A stretch of DNA of 12,840 nt, from positions 1-12,840 of the forward strand of contig JAITMY010000173.1 in NCBI GenBank assembly GCA_031290755.1, written 5' to 3'. Under the pieces are notes generated by a model that worked only from the letters and a program-made list of their open reading frames with translations, was not told the DNA's origin and ran no database searches. Below are positions 1 through 5,493 of the stretch, piece after piece. This DNA comes from Prevotellaceae bacterium. GTDB lineage: Bacteria > Bacteroidota > Bacteroidia > Bacteroidales > UBA932. The position numbers were made by a program, and so were the translations under genes. Each line of letters begins with the position of its first letter. The first letter of the stretch is position 1.

Positions 1-119
1 ATGCGCTGCCGGCTCACCACAACGTACCCTCCGCTGGGCTGGTCAAAGTAGGCGCGTGCCCAAGCCGCTGGGTCGTAGGCATGGTACTTTGATAGCGCAT
101 CTATGCCTCTATATGCCAT
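1..119 (-). CDS. Partial gene running off the left edge, unidentified
   Basis: An open minus-strand frame begins with ATG at 119-117 and stays open for 39 codons to the window edge. It starts MAYRGIDALSKYHAYD and continues with AWARAYFDQPSGGYVVV. A -7 promoter box (TACCTTTG) at 154-147 sits at a sensible distance upstream. The aromatic-rich stretch followed by SGGYVV recalls the N-termini of small nuclease or CdiA-C-like toxin domain proteins in Bacteroidetes, but this is a weak impression from part of a protein and is not offered as a function. It follows vapD on the same strand, separated by a REP-like hairpin, so it may be another accessory gene of the same island. Confidence 0.5.
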   Translation of the reverse strand, partial: MAYRGIDALSKYHAYDPAAWARAYFDQPSGGYVVVSRQR

Positions 120-146
120 AGCGGTAATGATTTTTTGGCTGCCCTG

Positions 147-154
147 CAAAGGTA
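147..154 (-). promoter_or_regulatory. -7 box upstream of the left-edge gene
   Basis: On the minus strand the sequence is TACCTTTG, matching the Bacteroidetes -7 consensus TAnnTTTG, 28 nt upstream of the ATG at 119. At the usual 19-nt spacing the -33 position (177-174) falls inside the REP-like repeat and reads CCGC, not TTTG, so only half a promoter is visible. Confidence 0.45.
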
Positions 155-170
155 GCATTATTTGCTGCGT

Positions 171-203
171 TCGGCGGCGTTTGTAATGCTGCTTAACGGG
201 GGG
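171..203. repeat. REP-like hairpin, copy 1
   Basis: A 33-bp element, TCGGCGGCGTTTGTAATG followed by CTGCTTAACGGGGGG. It differs from copy 2 (772-804) at only two positions (179 and 190). Its arms around the TTTGTAA centre pair with two G-U wobbles in RNA. It overlaps the 3' end of vapD: the vapD stop TAA (195-193) and the last two codons (Pro, Arg) lie inside it. It is in the same orientation as copies 2 and 3. Confidence 0.7.
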
Positions 204-486
204 ATATTCTTCTCTTGACGCTGGCCGTAAAGTCCGACCAGTTCTCAACCTTGAAGGCGCGTACATCGCGAACCGATTTTGCAAACCAATCTACCTCGGA
301 TAGCGCTGTTATGGCATCAAAAACAACCCTCATATCGTCGCCGGCAGTCAGGTATGTGCTGCCTTGCACCCACTCAAAAGTGTAGCGCTTGAGCAGCTTC
401 CTTATCTCGTGATACGCTCGATGGTACTTGCTGCCGTAGTGTTTTTGGAGGTCTGCAACCACCATATCAAATGCTATTGCAAACAT
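193..486 (-). CDS. vapD: VapD family endoribonuclease toxin
   Basis: A 97-residue protein that looks like full-length VapD, a small Cas2-like (ferredoxin fold) endoribonuclease toxin. Visible family signatures are the N-terminal strand MFAIAFDMVV with acidic D7, the QGSTYLT strand at 41-47, and the conserved block VRDVRAFKVENWSDFT at 72-87. I chose the ATG at 486 over the one at 522 because VapD proteins begin directly with this strand. The earlier ATG would add 12 residues and place the start inside the upstream gene. It begins 4 nt after the stop of the small upstream gene (491-679), so the two are almost certainly co-transcribed and translationally coupled. The last codons and stop come from REP-like copy 1, so the C-terminal tail may be repeat-derived. 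VapD acts in the cytoplasm on RNA; its target here is unknown. Confidence 0.88.
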   Translation of the reverse strand: MFAIAFDMVVADLQKHYGSKYHRAYHEIRKLLKRYTFEWVQGSTYLTAGDDMRVVFDAITALSEVDWFAKSVRDVRAFKVENWSDFTASVKRRISPR

Positions 487-490
487 GATG

Positions 491-679
491 TTAGCCCTTT
501 TTAAATGAGTATTCGCGGCCAAAGTAAATGTCGCCGTCTTCGGCTTCGGCGGTAATGACGTTGCCTACAAAGCTGTTGTGCTCTACCTCGATTACGTTGC
601 CTGAAAGCCATTTATCGGCGCCGGTCAAATCGGGAGCAATAAGAATGCTCTCGCCGGTACGGATGTTTGCTGTGTTCAT
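491..679 (-). CDS. Small putative antitoxin partner of VapD
   Basis: A 62-residue acidic protein starting MNTANIRTGESILIAPDL and ending in a charged tail (AEAEDGDIYFGREYSFKKG). I do not recognise a named domain. The antitoxin role is inferred from position: it is upstream of vapD by 4 nt, in the same operon, of typical antitoxin size, and the antitoxin-first order matches the other two modules here. VapX-type partners of VapD are known from other bacteria, but I cannot claim homology by eye. The ATG at 679 lies about 38 nt downstream of the predicted transcription start of the promoter at 724-754. Confidence 0.7.
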   Translation of the reverse strand: MNTANIRTGESILIAPDLTGADKWLSGNVIEVEHNSFVGNVITAEAEDGDIYFGREYSFKKG

Positions 680-715
680 AATATTTATAGTTTAATAGTA
701 GCTGCTATCTTCAAA

Positions 716-774
716 TACGGGGGCAAAGGTAGCAAAAATTTTTGGAGTTGCAAATCCCCTACTGCTGCTGGTCG
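716..774 (-). repeat. Duplicated rodA 3' end plus promoter, copy A
   Basis: This 59-bp segment matches 2181-2239 at 54 of 59 positions with no gaps (offset 1465). Mismatches are at 738, 739, 745, 747 and 748. On the minus strand it holds the last three glutamine codons and TAG stop of rodA preceded by the Asp codon (GACCAGCAGCAGTAG), then GGGATTTGC and a complete TTTG-N19-TACCTTTG promoter. The homology stops at 774, exactly where REP-like copy 2 begins. The rest of rodA is absent, so this is a detached rodA tail in front of the vapD operon. Weaker similarity continues into the leader (687-699 against 2155-2167, 11 of 13). Confidence 0.9.
724..754 (-). promoter_or_regulatory. Promoter of the vapD operon with palindromic operator candidate
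   Basis: Minus strand: -33 TTTG (754-751), a 19-nt spacer, then -7 TACCTTTG (731-724), a perfect match to the Bacteroidetes primary sigma consensus. The predicted start is near 717. A perfect 12-bp palindrome, CAAAAATTTTTG, lies in the spacer (733-744), where a bound antitoxin complex could block polymerase. The operator role is inference. Confidence 0.8.
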
Positions 775-814
775 GCGGCATTTGTAATGCCGCTTAACGG
801 GGGGCGGCTTGGTG
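772..814. repeat. REP-like hairpin, copy 2
   Basis: A 43-bp element matching copy 3 (1571-1613) at 41 of 43 positions; the differences are at 794 and 795. The core is an 8-bp perfect stem GCGGCATT / AATGCCGC around the 3-nt loop TGT, followed by TTAACGGGGGG and the tail CGGCTTGGTG. It abuts the detached rodA tail (716-774) with three shared bases (TCG), and its tail supplies the -33 region of the + strand promoter of the PIN module. Confidence 0.75.
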
Positions 815-838
815 GGCAAGAAAAAAGTGCTACCTTTG
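808..838 (+). promoter_or_regulatory. Promoter of the DUF104-like/PIN module
   Basis: Plus strand: -33 CTTG (808-811, three of four consensus bases), a 19-nt spacer, then a perfect -7 TACCTTTG (831-838). The predicted start near 845 leaves a leader of only about 11 nt before the ATG at 856. The -33 half lies in REP-like copy 2. Confidence 0.7.
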
Positions 839-855
839 CAGAAAACATACAGAAC

Positions 856-1092
856 ATGCCAACAGTTAAAGCATACTACGACGGGGCGGCCTTTGTGCCG
901 GTTGAGCCGATGAGCATTCAGCGGGGCGAGCTGTTTATGCTGTCTATTCGGCAGGAGAAGTCGGCCATCTACAGAGATGTCCCCATCAAAAGCAGGCAGG
1001 GGCACGTTGCCTCCCTTCTGGCTTTTGCCTCCCGGAACAGAGCCATAGGCACAGACTACCATTTTAGCCGTGCGCGCTGCTATGACAGGTGA
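856..1092 (+). CDS. DUF104-like antitoxin of a PIN toxin module
   Basis: A 78-residue protein. Residues 1-32 (MPTVKAYYDGAAFVPVEP, then IQRGELFMLSI) have the pattern of DUF104/AF2212-like antitoxins: a beta-strand, a YYDG turn, an FVPxEP motif and a glycine before a second strand. These proteins are found next to PIN-domain toxins. The C-terminal half (residues 33-78, basic) is where the toxin-neutralising segment would be expected. I chose the ATG at 856 because it directly precedes the conserved strand and fits the promoter at 808-838; a longer frame from 742 would read through the repeat and the promoter. Its stop overlaps the start of the toxin gene by 11 nt, typical of coupled pairs. Confidence 0.75.
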   Translation: MPTVKAYYDGAAFVPVEPMSIQRGELFMLSIRQEKSAIYRDVPIKSRQGHVASLLAFASRNRAIGTDYHFSRARCYDR

Positions 1093-1495
1093 TAGGGCGT
1101 TCGTGGACAGCAACGTGTGGGTTTACCTTTTCACCTCCGAGGATAGCCCCAAGTGCAAGGTGGCAGAGCGGTTTTTGGCTGCCGCTGAGGGCACGCTTGT
1201 TATTTCCTACCAAGTAGTAAACGAAGTTGCCAATGTGCTGCTAAAAAAAGGCTTTGACGAGCACCGCGTAAGATTTGTTATGGGGAGCATGTCAAAGATA
1301 TGTATTGTTCAGGATTACTCAGGGGACATTGTGCTGTTGGCCTCTACTTTGAGAGAAAAGCACCACTTTTCGTTTTGGGACAGCCTCATTGTTGCCAGCG
1401 CACAGGCGTCGCAGTGCCGCTACTTGGTTAGCGAAGATATGCAGGACAATCAGGTTGTGGGCGGCGTTACCATCAAGAACATTTTTAAGGTTTGA
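1082..1495 (+). CDS. vapC: PIN domain ribonuclease toxin, VapC type
   Basis: A 137-residue PIN-domain protein, the usual VapC length. The metal-binding acidic set is present: D9 in FVDSNVWVYLF, E48 in VVNEVANVLL, D100 in SFWDSLIVASA, and E118/D119 in YLVSEDM. Members are Mg-dependent endoribonucleases that cut tRNA or other structured RNA; the target here cannot be read from sequence. The ATG at 1082 starts directly before the first PIN strand and overlaps the antitoxin gene by 11 nt. The in-frame ATG at 1070 lies deeper in the antitoxin gene and is less likely. The gene is on the opposite strand to its neighbours and converges on the MazF-like gene, with a strong hairpin between them. Confidence 0.9.
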   Translation: MTGDRAFVDSNVWVYLFTSEDSPKCKVAERFLAAAEGTLVISYQVVNEVANVLLKKGFDEHRVRFVMGSMSKICIVQDYSGDIVLLASTLREKHHFSFWDSLIVASAQASQCRYLVSEDMQDNQVVGGVTIKNIFKV

Positions 1496-1563
1496 CGGTA
1501 GTCCTCCGCGCCGGAGAACGACAGCCCTCCACACCACCGCCGCCCCGTCATTGCGAGGGTATT

Positions 1564-1613
1564 CCCCCGTTCGGCGGCATTTGTAATGCCGCCGAACGGG
1601 GGGCGGCTTGGTG
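1564..1613. repeat. REP-like hairpin, copy 3, perfect 18-bp stem
   Basis: CCCCCGTTCGGCGGCATT (1564-1581) pairs perfectly over 18 bp with 1585-1602 around the loop TGT. The tail CGGCTTGGTG follows (1604-1613). It lies between the convergent PIN toxin and MazF-like genes, so it could end transcription from both sides, though no clear U-tract follows on either strand. In the same gap, CGTCATTGCGAGG (1546-1558) resembles the start of a dispersed repeat common in several bacterial genomes. The rest of 1496-1623 shows nothing else I recognise. Confidence 0.8.
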
Positions 1614-1623
1614 AAGCTTACGC

Positions 1624-1956
1624 CTAACTCTTCAGCATAGAAATGATGCGGCAGGTTACCGTATTCATCAAGTCAGCAGAAATGGTTCCTGCTTTTCTAA
1701 TAATTAGCTTCTTGTCGGCAGTAAAAATGCGCGTGGGGCGAATGTACGAGCTGAGCGGTAGTGAGCCGGCAGCAAAATCGCTCAGCAAGAGCGGCACCGC
1801 AACAGCCTCATGGGGGCACTGCGAGGTTATTTGGCAAAGTAGAATATCGTCGCCCTGTAGGTCGGTCAGCGCTAAGGCAGGTCGCCGCTTGCTGCCCGAC
1901 AGGTCGGAAAATGGGAAGGGGATAACCACCACGTCGCCTTTTACAAATCTTTCCAT
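1624..1956 (-). CDS. MazF/PemK-like endoribonuclease toxin
   Basis: A 110-residue protein, normal length for the MazF/PemK (CcdB-fold) family of mRNA interferases. Signatures are the start ERFVKGDVVVIPFPFSDL, the S-G-S-K-R-R-P-A-L loop at 20-28 with the candidate catalytic arginine (R24/R25), the ITSQ strand at 43-46 with the catalytic-type threonine T44, and SYIRPTRIFT at 70-79. The core motifs look intact, so it is probably active. The gene overlaps the upstream antitoxin by 16 nt (1941-1956). It is convergent with the PIN toxin. Confidence 0.9.
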   Translation of the reverse strand: MERFVKGDVVVIPFPFSDLSGSKRRPALALTDLQGDDILLCQITSQCPHEAVAVPLLLSDFAAGSLPLSSYIRPTRIFTADKKLIIRKAGTISADLMNTVTCRIISMLKS

Positions 1957-2156
1957 GCCTCGTCTTCTTGGGGTGTTTGCCAGTCCTTGGCAAGCGCATA
2001 CTCGCTTGCCAGATGCGTTTCGATGGCGTCGGGGGCGGGCGTGCGCCCCGATAGCGGGAGCACAACAACCTCCACTTGCACATTTTTGGTTTGCCAGGGG
2101 ATGTCCATCACCGGCAAAAGCCGTTCGGCGCTCATCACTTTTCTAAGCATTTGCAT
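1941..2156 (-). CDS. Antitoxin partner of the MazF/PemK-like toxin
   Basis: A 71-residue protein. After a short N-terminus comes a beta-rich stretch (VQVEVVVLPLSG, about residues 26-37), then an acidic Asp/Glu-rich tail (YALAKDWQTPQEDEAWKDL) of the kind that wraps MazF-type toxins. No named DNA-binding fold is certain. The role rests on its overlap with the toxin gene and its own promoter at 2189-2219. Possible starts are 2156, 2150 and 2135; I chose 2156 because it is the first ATG after the predicted transcription start (about 2182). Confidence 0.75.
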   Translation of the reverse strand: MQMLRKVMSAERLLPVMDIPWQTKNVQVEVVVLPLSGRTPAPDAIETHLASEYALAKDWQTPQEDEAWKDL

Positions 2157-2180
2157 AGTAAAATAGTTGTTTGTTTTCAG

Positions 2181-2239
2181 TACGGGGGCAAAGGTAGCAA
2201 AAGCTTTTGAAAATGCAAATCCCCTACTGCTGCTGGTCG
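2181..2239 (-). repeat. rodA 3' end plus promoter, copy B (in place)
   Basis: This is the genuine end of rodA with the downstream promoter, and the partner of the 59-bp repeat at 716-774 (54/59 identical). The match ends at 2239. Beyond it rodA continues normally with TACTGC, whereas copy A runs into the REP-like element. Confidence 0.9.
2189..2219 (-). promoter_or_regulatory. Promoter of the MazF-like operon with palindromic operator candidate
   Basis: Minus strand: -33 TTTG (2219-2216), 19 nt, -7 TACCTTTG (2196-2189). It begins 5 nt after the rodA stop codon, leaving no room for a rodA terminator, so mre operon transcripts may read through. The spacer holds a perfect 12-bp palindrome, CAAAAGCTTTTG (2198-2209), at the same place as CAAAAATTTTTG in copy A. 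Confidence 0.8.
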
Positions 2240-3651
2240 TACTGCGCCACGTCGAGCTTGAGCAGCACGAATATGAGGATGGTGAAGGCCCAGAGCGACG
2301 ACCCGCCGTAGCTGATGAATGGCAGGGGGATGCCCACCACGGGCATCACGCCGATGGTCATGCCGATGTTCACGGCGAAGTGGAAGAAGAGGATGGCTGC
2401 CACGCCGTAGCCGTAGAGCTTGGCAAACGTGCTCTTCTGCCGCTCGGCGATGCCCACCAGCCGCGCCAGCAGCAGCAGGTAGAGGGCTAGCACCACCAGC
2501 GCCCCCACGAAGCCCCACTCCTCGCCCAGCGTGCAGAAGATGAAGTCTGTGCTCTGCTCGGGCACAAAGCTGCCCTTGGTCTGCGTCCCCTCAAGGAAGC
2601 CCTTCCCCGTGAACCCGCCCGAGCCAATGGCCACCTTCGACTGATACACGTTGTAGCCCCAGCCCTTGATGTCGGACTCGATGCCCAGCAGGTCGTTGAT
2701 GCGGCGGCGCTGGTGCTCCTTCAGCACGTTGTCGAACACGTAGTCCACCGAGTAGCACGTGCCCACCGCGGCCACAAAGAACCCGACAACGAGGAAGATG
2801 TAGTGGAGCCTGCTCCACCACGCATACACCGCCGCCACGGGCAGCATGGCGGCGTGGGCAATGAGCAGCGCCTCGAACAGCGAGAGGTGGACGTCGAAGA
2901 GCTGCGGCCCGAAGTAGAGCGCCACGGTGCTCACCGCGATGATGCCGATGGCGATTAGCCCGTACCTGTAGCGCTGGCTGACGATCATGAAGATGCCCAC
3001 GAACACCAGCCCCAGAAAGATGATGATGGCCTCCTGCGCCACCAGCAGCGAGAGGATGAACAGGAACACGAAGAAGAGGCCCGACAGCACAATCCACGTG
3101 CGCAGCCCCGCGCGGTAGAGCACCACGATGAGCGCCACGAACACGAGCGACGACCCCATGTCGTGCTGCCCCAGCGCCAGCCCTACGGGCGCCGCCACCA
3201 CGAGGGCTGCCCGCACGATGTCCCGAACGTTTTGGAGGCGGAACTCGTGGGCGCCCATCACCTTGGCCAGCATGAGCGCGGTGGCCACCTTCATGAACTC
3301 TACCGACTGCACGCTGAGCGGCCCCAGCGCCAGCCACGACTTCGAGCCGTTGATTTCGCGGCCAAAGAGGAGCGTGGCCACCATGAGCAGCAGCGACAGC
3401 GCGTAGAGCGCCTCGGCGAAGAAGTGGTAGAACCGCCCCTCAACCAGCATCACCAGAAAGGCGATGAGGAAGGCCACGCCCACCCACATCGCCTGCGCGC
3501 TGCTGCGGCTGGCGGGGTCGAAAAAGCGCACGTGCTCGTCGCTATACCCCACGGCGTATATGCCCATCAGGCCTATGCTCATTAGCGCAAGCCACATCAG
3601 GACGACCAGCCAGTCCATCCTTGCCGGTATTTTACTGCTCCTTTGGTACAC
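2224..3651 (-). CDS. rodA: RodA, SEDS peptidoglycan glycosyltransferase
   Basis: A 475-residue polytopic inner-membrane protein that polymerises lipid II into glycan strands during cell elongation, working with PBP2. SEDS signatures are GREINGSKSWLALGP at 98-111, QHDMGSSLVF at 162-171, PEQSTDFIF at 364-372 with the catalytic-type aspartate D369, and the C-terminal block VNIGMTIGVMPVVG followed by PFISYGGSS (428-452). It is about 100 residues longer than E. coli RodA; the extra length is mainly hydrophobic sequence around 205-300, in line with longer RodA proteins in Bacteroidetes. The start at 3651 overlaps mrdA by 20 nt and gives a basic N-terminal tail (MYQRSSKIPAR). The ATG at 3618 is the alternative. 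The 3' end is duplicated at 757-774. Confidence 0.96.
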   Translation of the reverse strand: MYQRSSKIPARMDWLVVLMWLALMSIGLMGIYAVGYSDEHVRFFDPASRSSAQAMWVGVAFLIAFLVMLVEGRFYHFFAEALYALSLLLMVATLLFGREINGSKSWLALGPLSVQSVEFMKVATALMLAKVMGAHEFRLQNVRDIVRAALVVAAPVGLALGQHDMGSSLVFVALIVVLYRAGLRTWIVLSGLFFVFLFILSLLVAQEAIIIFLGLVFVGIFMIVSQRYRYGLIAIGIIAVSTVALYFGPQLFDVHLSLFEALLIAHAAMLPVAAVYAWWSRLHYIFLVVGFFVAAVGTCYSVDYVFDNVLKEHQRRRINDLLGIESDIKGWGYNVYQSKVAIGSGGFTGKGFLEGTQTKGSFVPEQSTDFIFCTLGEEWGFVGALVVLALYLLLLARLVGIAERQKSTFAKLYGYGVAAILFFHFAVNIGMTIGVMPVVGIPLPFISYGGSSLWAFTILIFVLLKLDVAQYDQQQ

Positions 3652-5479
3652 TGCTTTGCTGATGTATTAAATCTCCGTTGAGAACGTAATCTTCGAGCCA
3701 CTTTCGGGTAACTTTTTTCTTGAGGTACTGCTCTACCATGAGGCTGGCGGTGGGCGCCGCCCACTTGGCGCCGCTGCCGCCGTTTTCGATATACACGGCG
3801 ACGGCAATTTTGGGGTTGTCCTTGGGCGCGAAGCAAATAAACGCCGAGTGGTCTTGGCCGTGGGGGTTCTGCGCCGTGCCGGTTTTGCCGCAGAGGGCGA
3901 TGTCGGCTATCTTGACGTGGCGGGCGGTGCCGCCAAACTCGCTGTTCACCGCCATGTACATGCCCTCCACCACCGGCGCAAAGTGCGCGGGGCTGATGGT
4001 GGTGGCGTGGGGCGTGAGGAAGCGGCTGTCGGGCTGCCCGCCCTGAATTTCCTTCACCACGTGGGGCGTGTAGAAAAATCCTCGGTTGGCGATGGTGGCG
4101 GCTACGTTGGCCATGTGCATGGGCGTAACCCCCAGCTCGCCCTGCCCTATGGCCAGCGAGACGATGCTCAGCGACTTCCAGCGGTTGGCGCCGTGCTGGC
4201 GGTCGTAGGTGGCCACGGTGGGCAGCAGGCCGCGCAGCTCGTTGGGGATGTCTGTGCCCAGCCGCTGCCCGATGCCGAAGCTCGCAATGTGCCGGCGCCA
4301 TGCGTTGAAGCCCTCCTGCGGAATATCGTACTTGTCGATGATGCTGCGAAAGAGGTGGCAGTGGTAGGCGTTGCACGACACCTGTAGGGACTGCACGAGG
4401 GTGGTGGGCGAAAAGTGCTTGTGGCAGCCCACGTGCAGCCTGCCCGAGTAGTAGCCGTTGCTGCACGGGTAGCTGGTGCCCACGGTGGCCACCCCCTCCT
4501 GCTGCCCCACCAGCGCGTTGAGGCACTTGAAAGTGGAGCCTGGCGGGTACTGCGCCATCACCGCGCGGTTGAACAGCGGCTTCATCGGGTCGGTGCTCAG
4601 CGCACCGCGGGCGGCCAGCTGGTGCACGTCGTTGAACAGGCTGGGGTCGAAGCCGGGGGTGGACACCAGCGACAGGATTTCGCCCGTGGCCGGCTCAATG
4701 GCCACAATGCTGCCCACCTTGTTTGCCATCAGGCGCTCGCCGTACTCTTGCAGGCCGGCGTCGATGGTGCACACGATGTTGGCGCCGGGGGTGGCCACCG
4801 TGTCGTGCATTCCGTCGGCGTAGGAGTTTTTGATGCGGTTGTAAACGTCGCGCACATAGACGTTCAGCCCCCGCTTGCCGCGCAGCGGCAGCTCGTAGGC
4901 CTGCTCGATGCCTATCTTGCCGGCGTAGCTGCCCTGCGTGTAGAACATGTCGGCGGCAATGGTGCTCGAGTCGGCCTCGCTGATGTAGCCGATGAGGTTG
5001 CCCGCCACGCTGCGCGGGTAGGTGCGCACGCTGCGCGGCAGGGCGTAGAAGCCGGGGAGTTTGAACCACTTCTCCCGCAGCAGGGCAAAGGCCTCGGTGG
5101 AAATTTGCTTGTAGAACAGCGTGGGCTGGAAGGCCGCTATCTTTTTGGCCTTGGCCTTGATGTCCCGCAGCGTAGCGACAATTTGGTCTGCCGAGATGCC
5201 CAGCACCTGCGCCAGCGCCGCGGTGTCGAAGGTGGACAGCTCGCGGGGCACCACCACGATGTCGTACACCGTTTGGTTGCCCACCAGCAGCTCCCCGTTG
5301 CGGTCGTAGATAAGCCCGCGCGCGGGGTAGATGACCTCGTTGCGCGTGCCGTTCTGGTTGGCGATGCGCTTGTAGGTGCCGTCCACCACCTGAATGTAGA
5401 ACAGGCGAATGAGCAGGATGGCGGCTACAAAGGCAAAGAATACAAGAATGTACTGCTTTCTATTTGCAAATTCGTTCAC
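3632..5479 (-). CDS. mrdA: Penicillin-binding protein 2, elongasome transpeptidase
   Basis: A 615-residue class B PBP that cross-links peptidoglycan in the periplasm during elongation. One N-terminal membrane anchor (about 10-27) is followed by the pedestal domain (PARGLIYDRNGELL at 52-65) and the transpeptidase domain. Active-site motifs are intact: SxxK as STFK at 315-318 after YPPG, SxN as SCN at 368-370, and KTGT at 532-535. Several cysteines flank the SxN motif (C339, C352, C369, C374). The length is normal for PBP2. It starts 14 nt after mreD and ends inside the start of rodA, as expected for the PBP2-RodA polymerase and cross-linking pair. Confidence 0.97.
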   Translation of the reverse strand: MNEFANRKQYILVFFAFVAAILLIRLFYIQVVDGTYKRIANQNGTRNEVIYPARGLIYDRNGELLVGNQTVYDIVVVPRELSTFDTAALAQVLGISADQIVATLRDIKAKAKKIAAFQPTLFYKQISTEAFALLREKWFKLPGFYALPRSVRTYPRSVAGNLIGYISEADSSTIAADMFYTQGSYAGKIGIEQAYELPLRGKRGLNVYVRDVYNRIKNSYADGMHDTVATPGANIVCTIDAGLQEYGERLMANKVGSIVAIEPATGEILSLVSTPGFDPSLFNDVHQLAARGALSTDPMKPLFNRAVMAQYPPGSTFKCLNALVGQQEGVATVGTSYPCSNGYYSGRLHVGCHKHFSPTTLVQSLQVSCNAYHCHLFRSIIDKYDIPQEGFNAWRRHIASFGIGQRLGTDIPNELRGLLPTVATYDRQHGANRWKSLSIVSLAIGQGELGVTPMHMANVAATIANRGFFYTPHVVKEIQGGQPDSRFLTPHATTISPAHFAPVVEGMYMAVNSEFGGTARHVKIADIALCGKTGTAQNPHGQDHSAFICFAPKDNPKIAVAVYIENGGSGAKWAAPTASLMVEQYLKKKVTRKWLEDYVLNGDLIHQQSSVPKEQ

Positions 5480-5493
5480 GGTAGGGGCTGCGC

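Noticed and set aside
685..1113. Minus-strand open frame of 142 codons across the DUF104-like antitoxin
   Set aside because: It reads through the repeat, the promoter and the rodA-tail copy. Its similarity to another frame near rodA only reflects the 59-bp DNA repeat.
171..1613. The three hairpin repeats as a CRISPR array or integron attC sites
   Set aside because: Spacing is irregular and hundreds of bases long, no spacer pattern exists, and the hairpin lacks the attC core site layout. No integrase or cas gene is visible; VapD is related in fold to Cas2 but is a toxin here.
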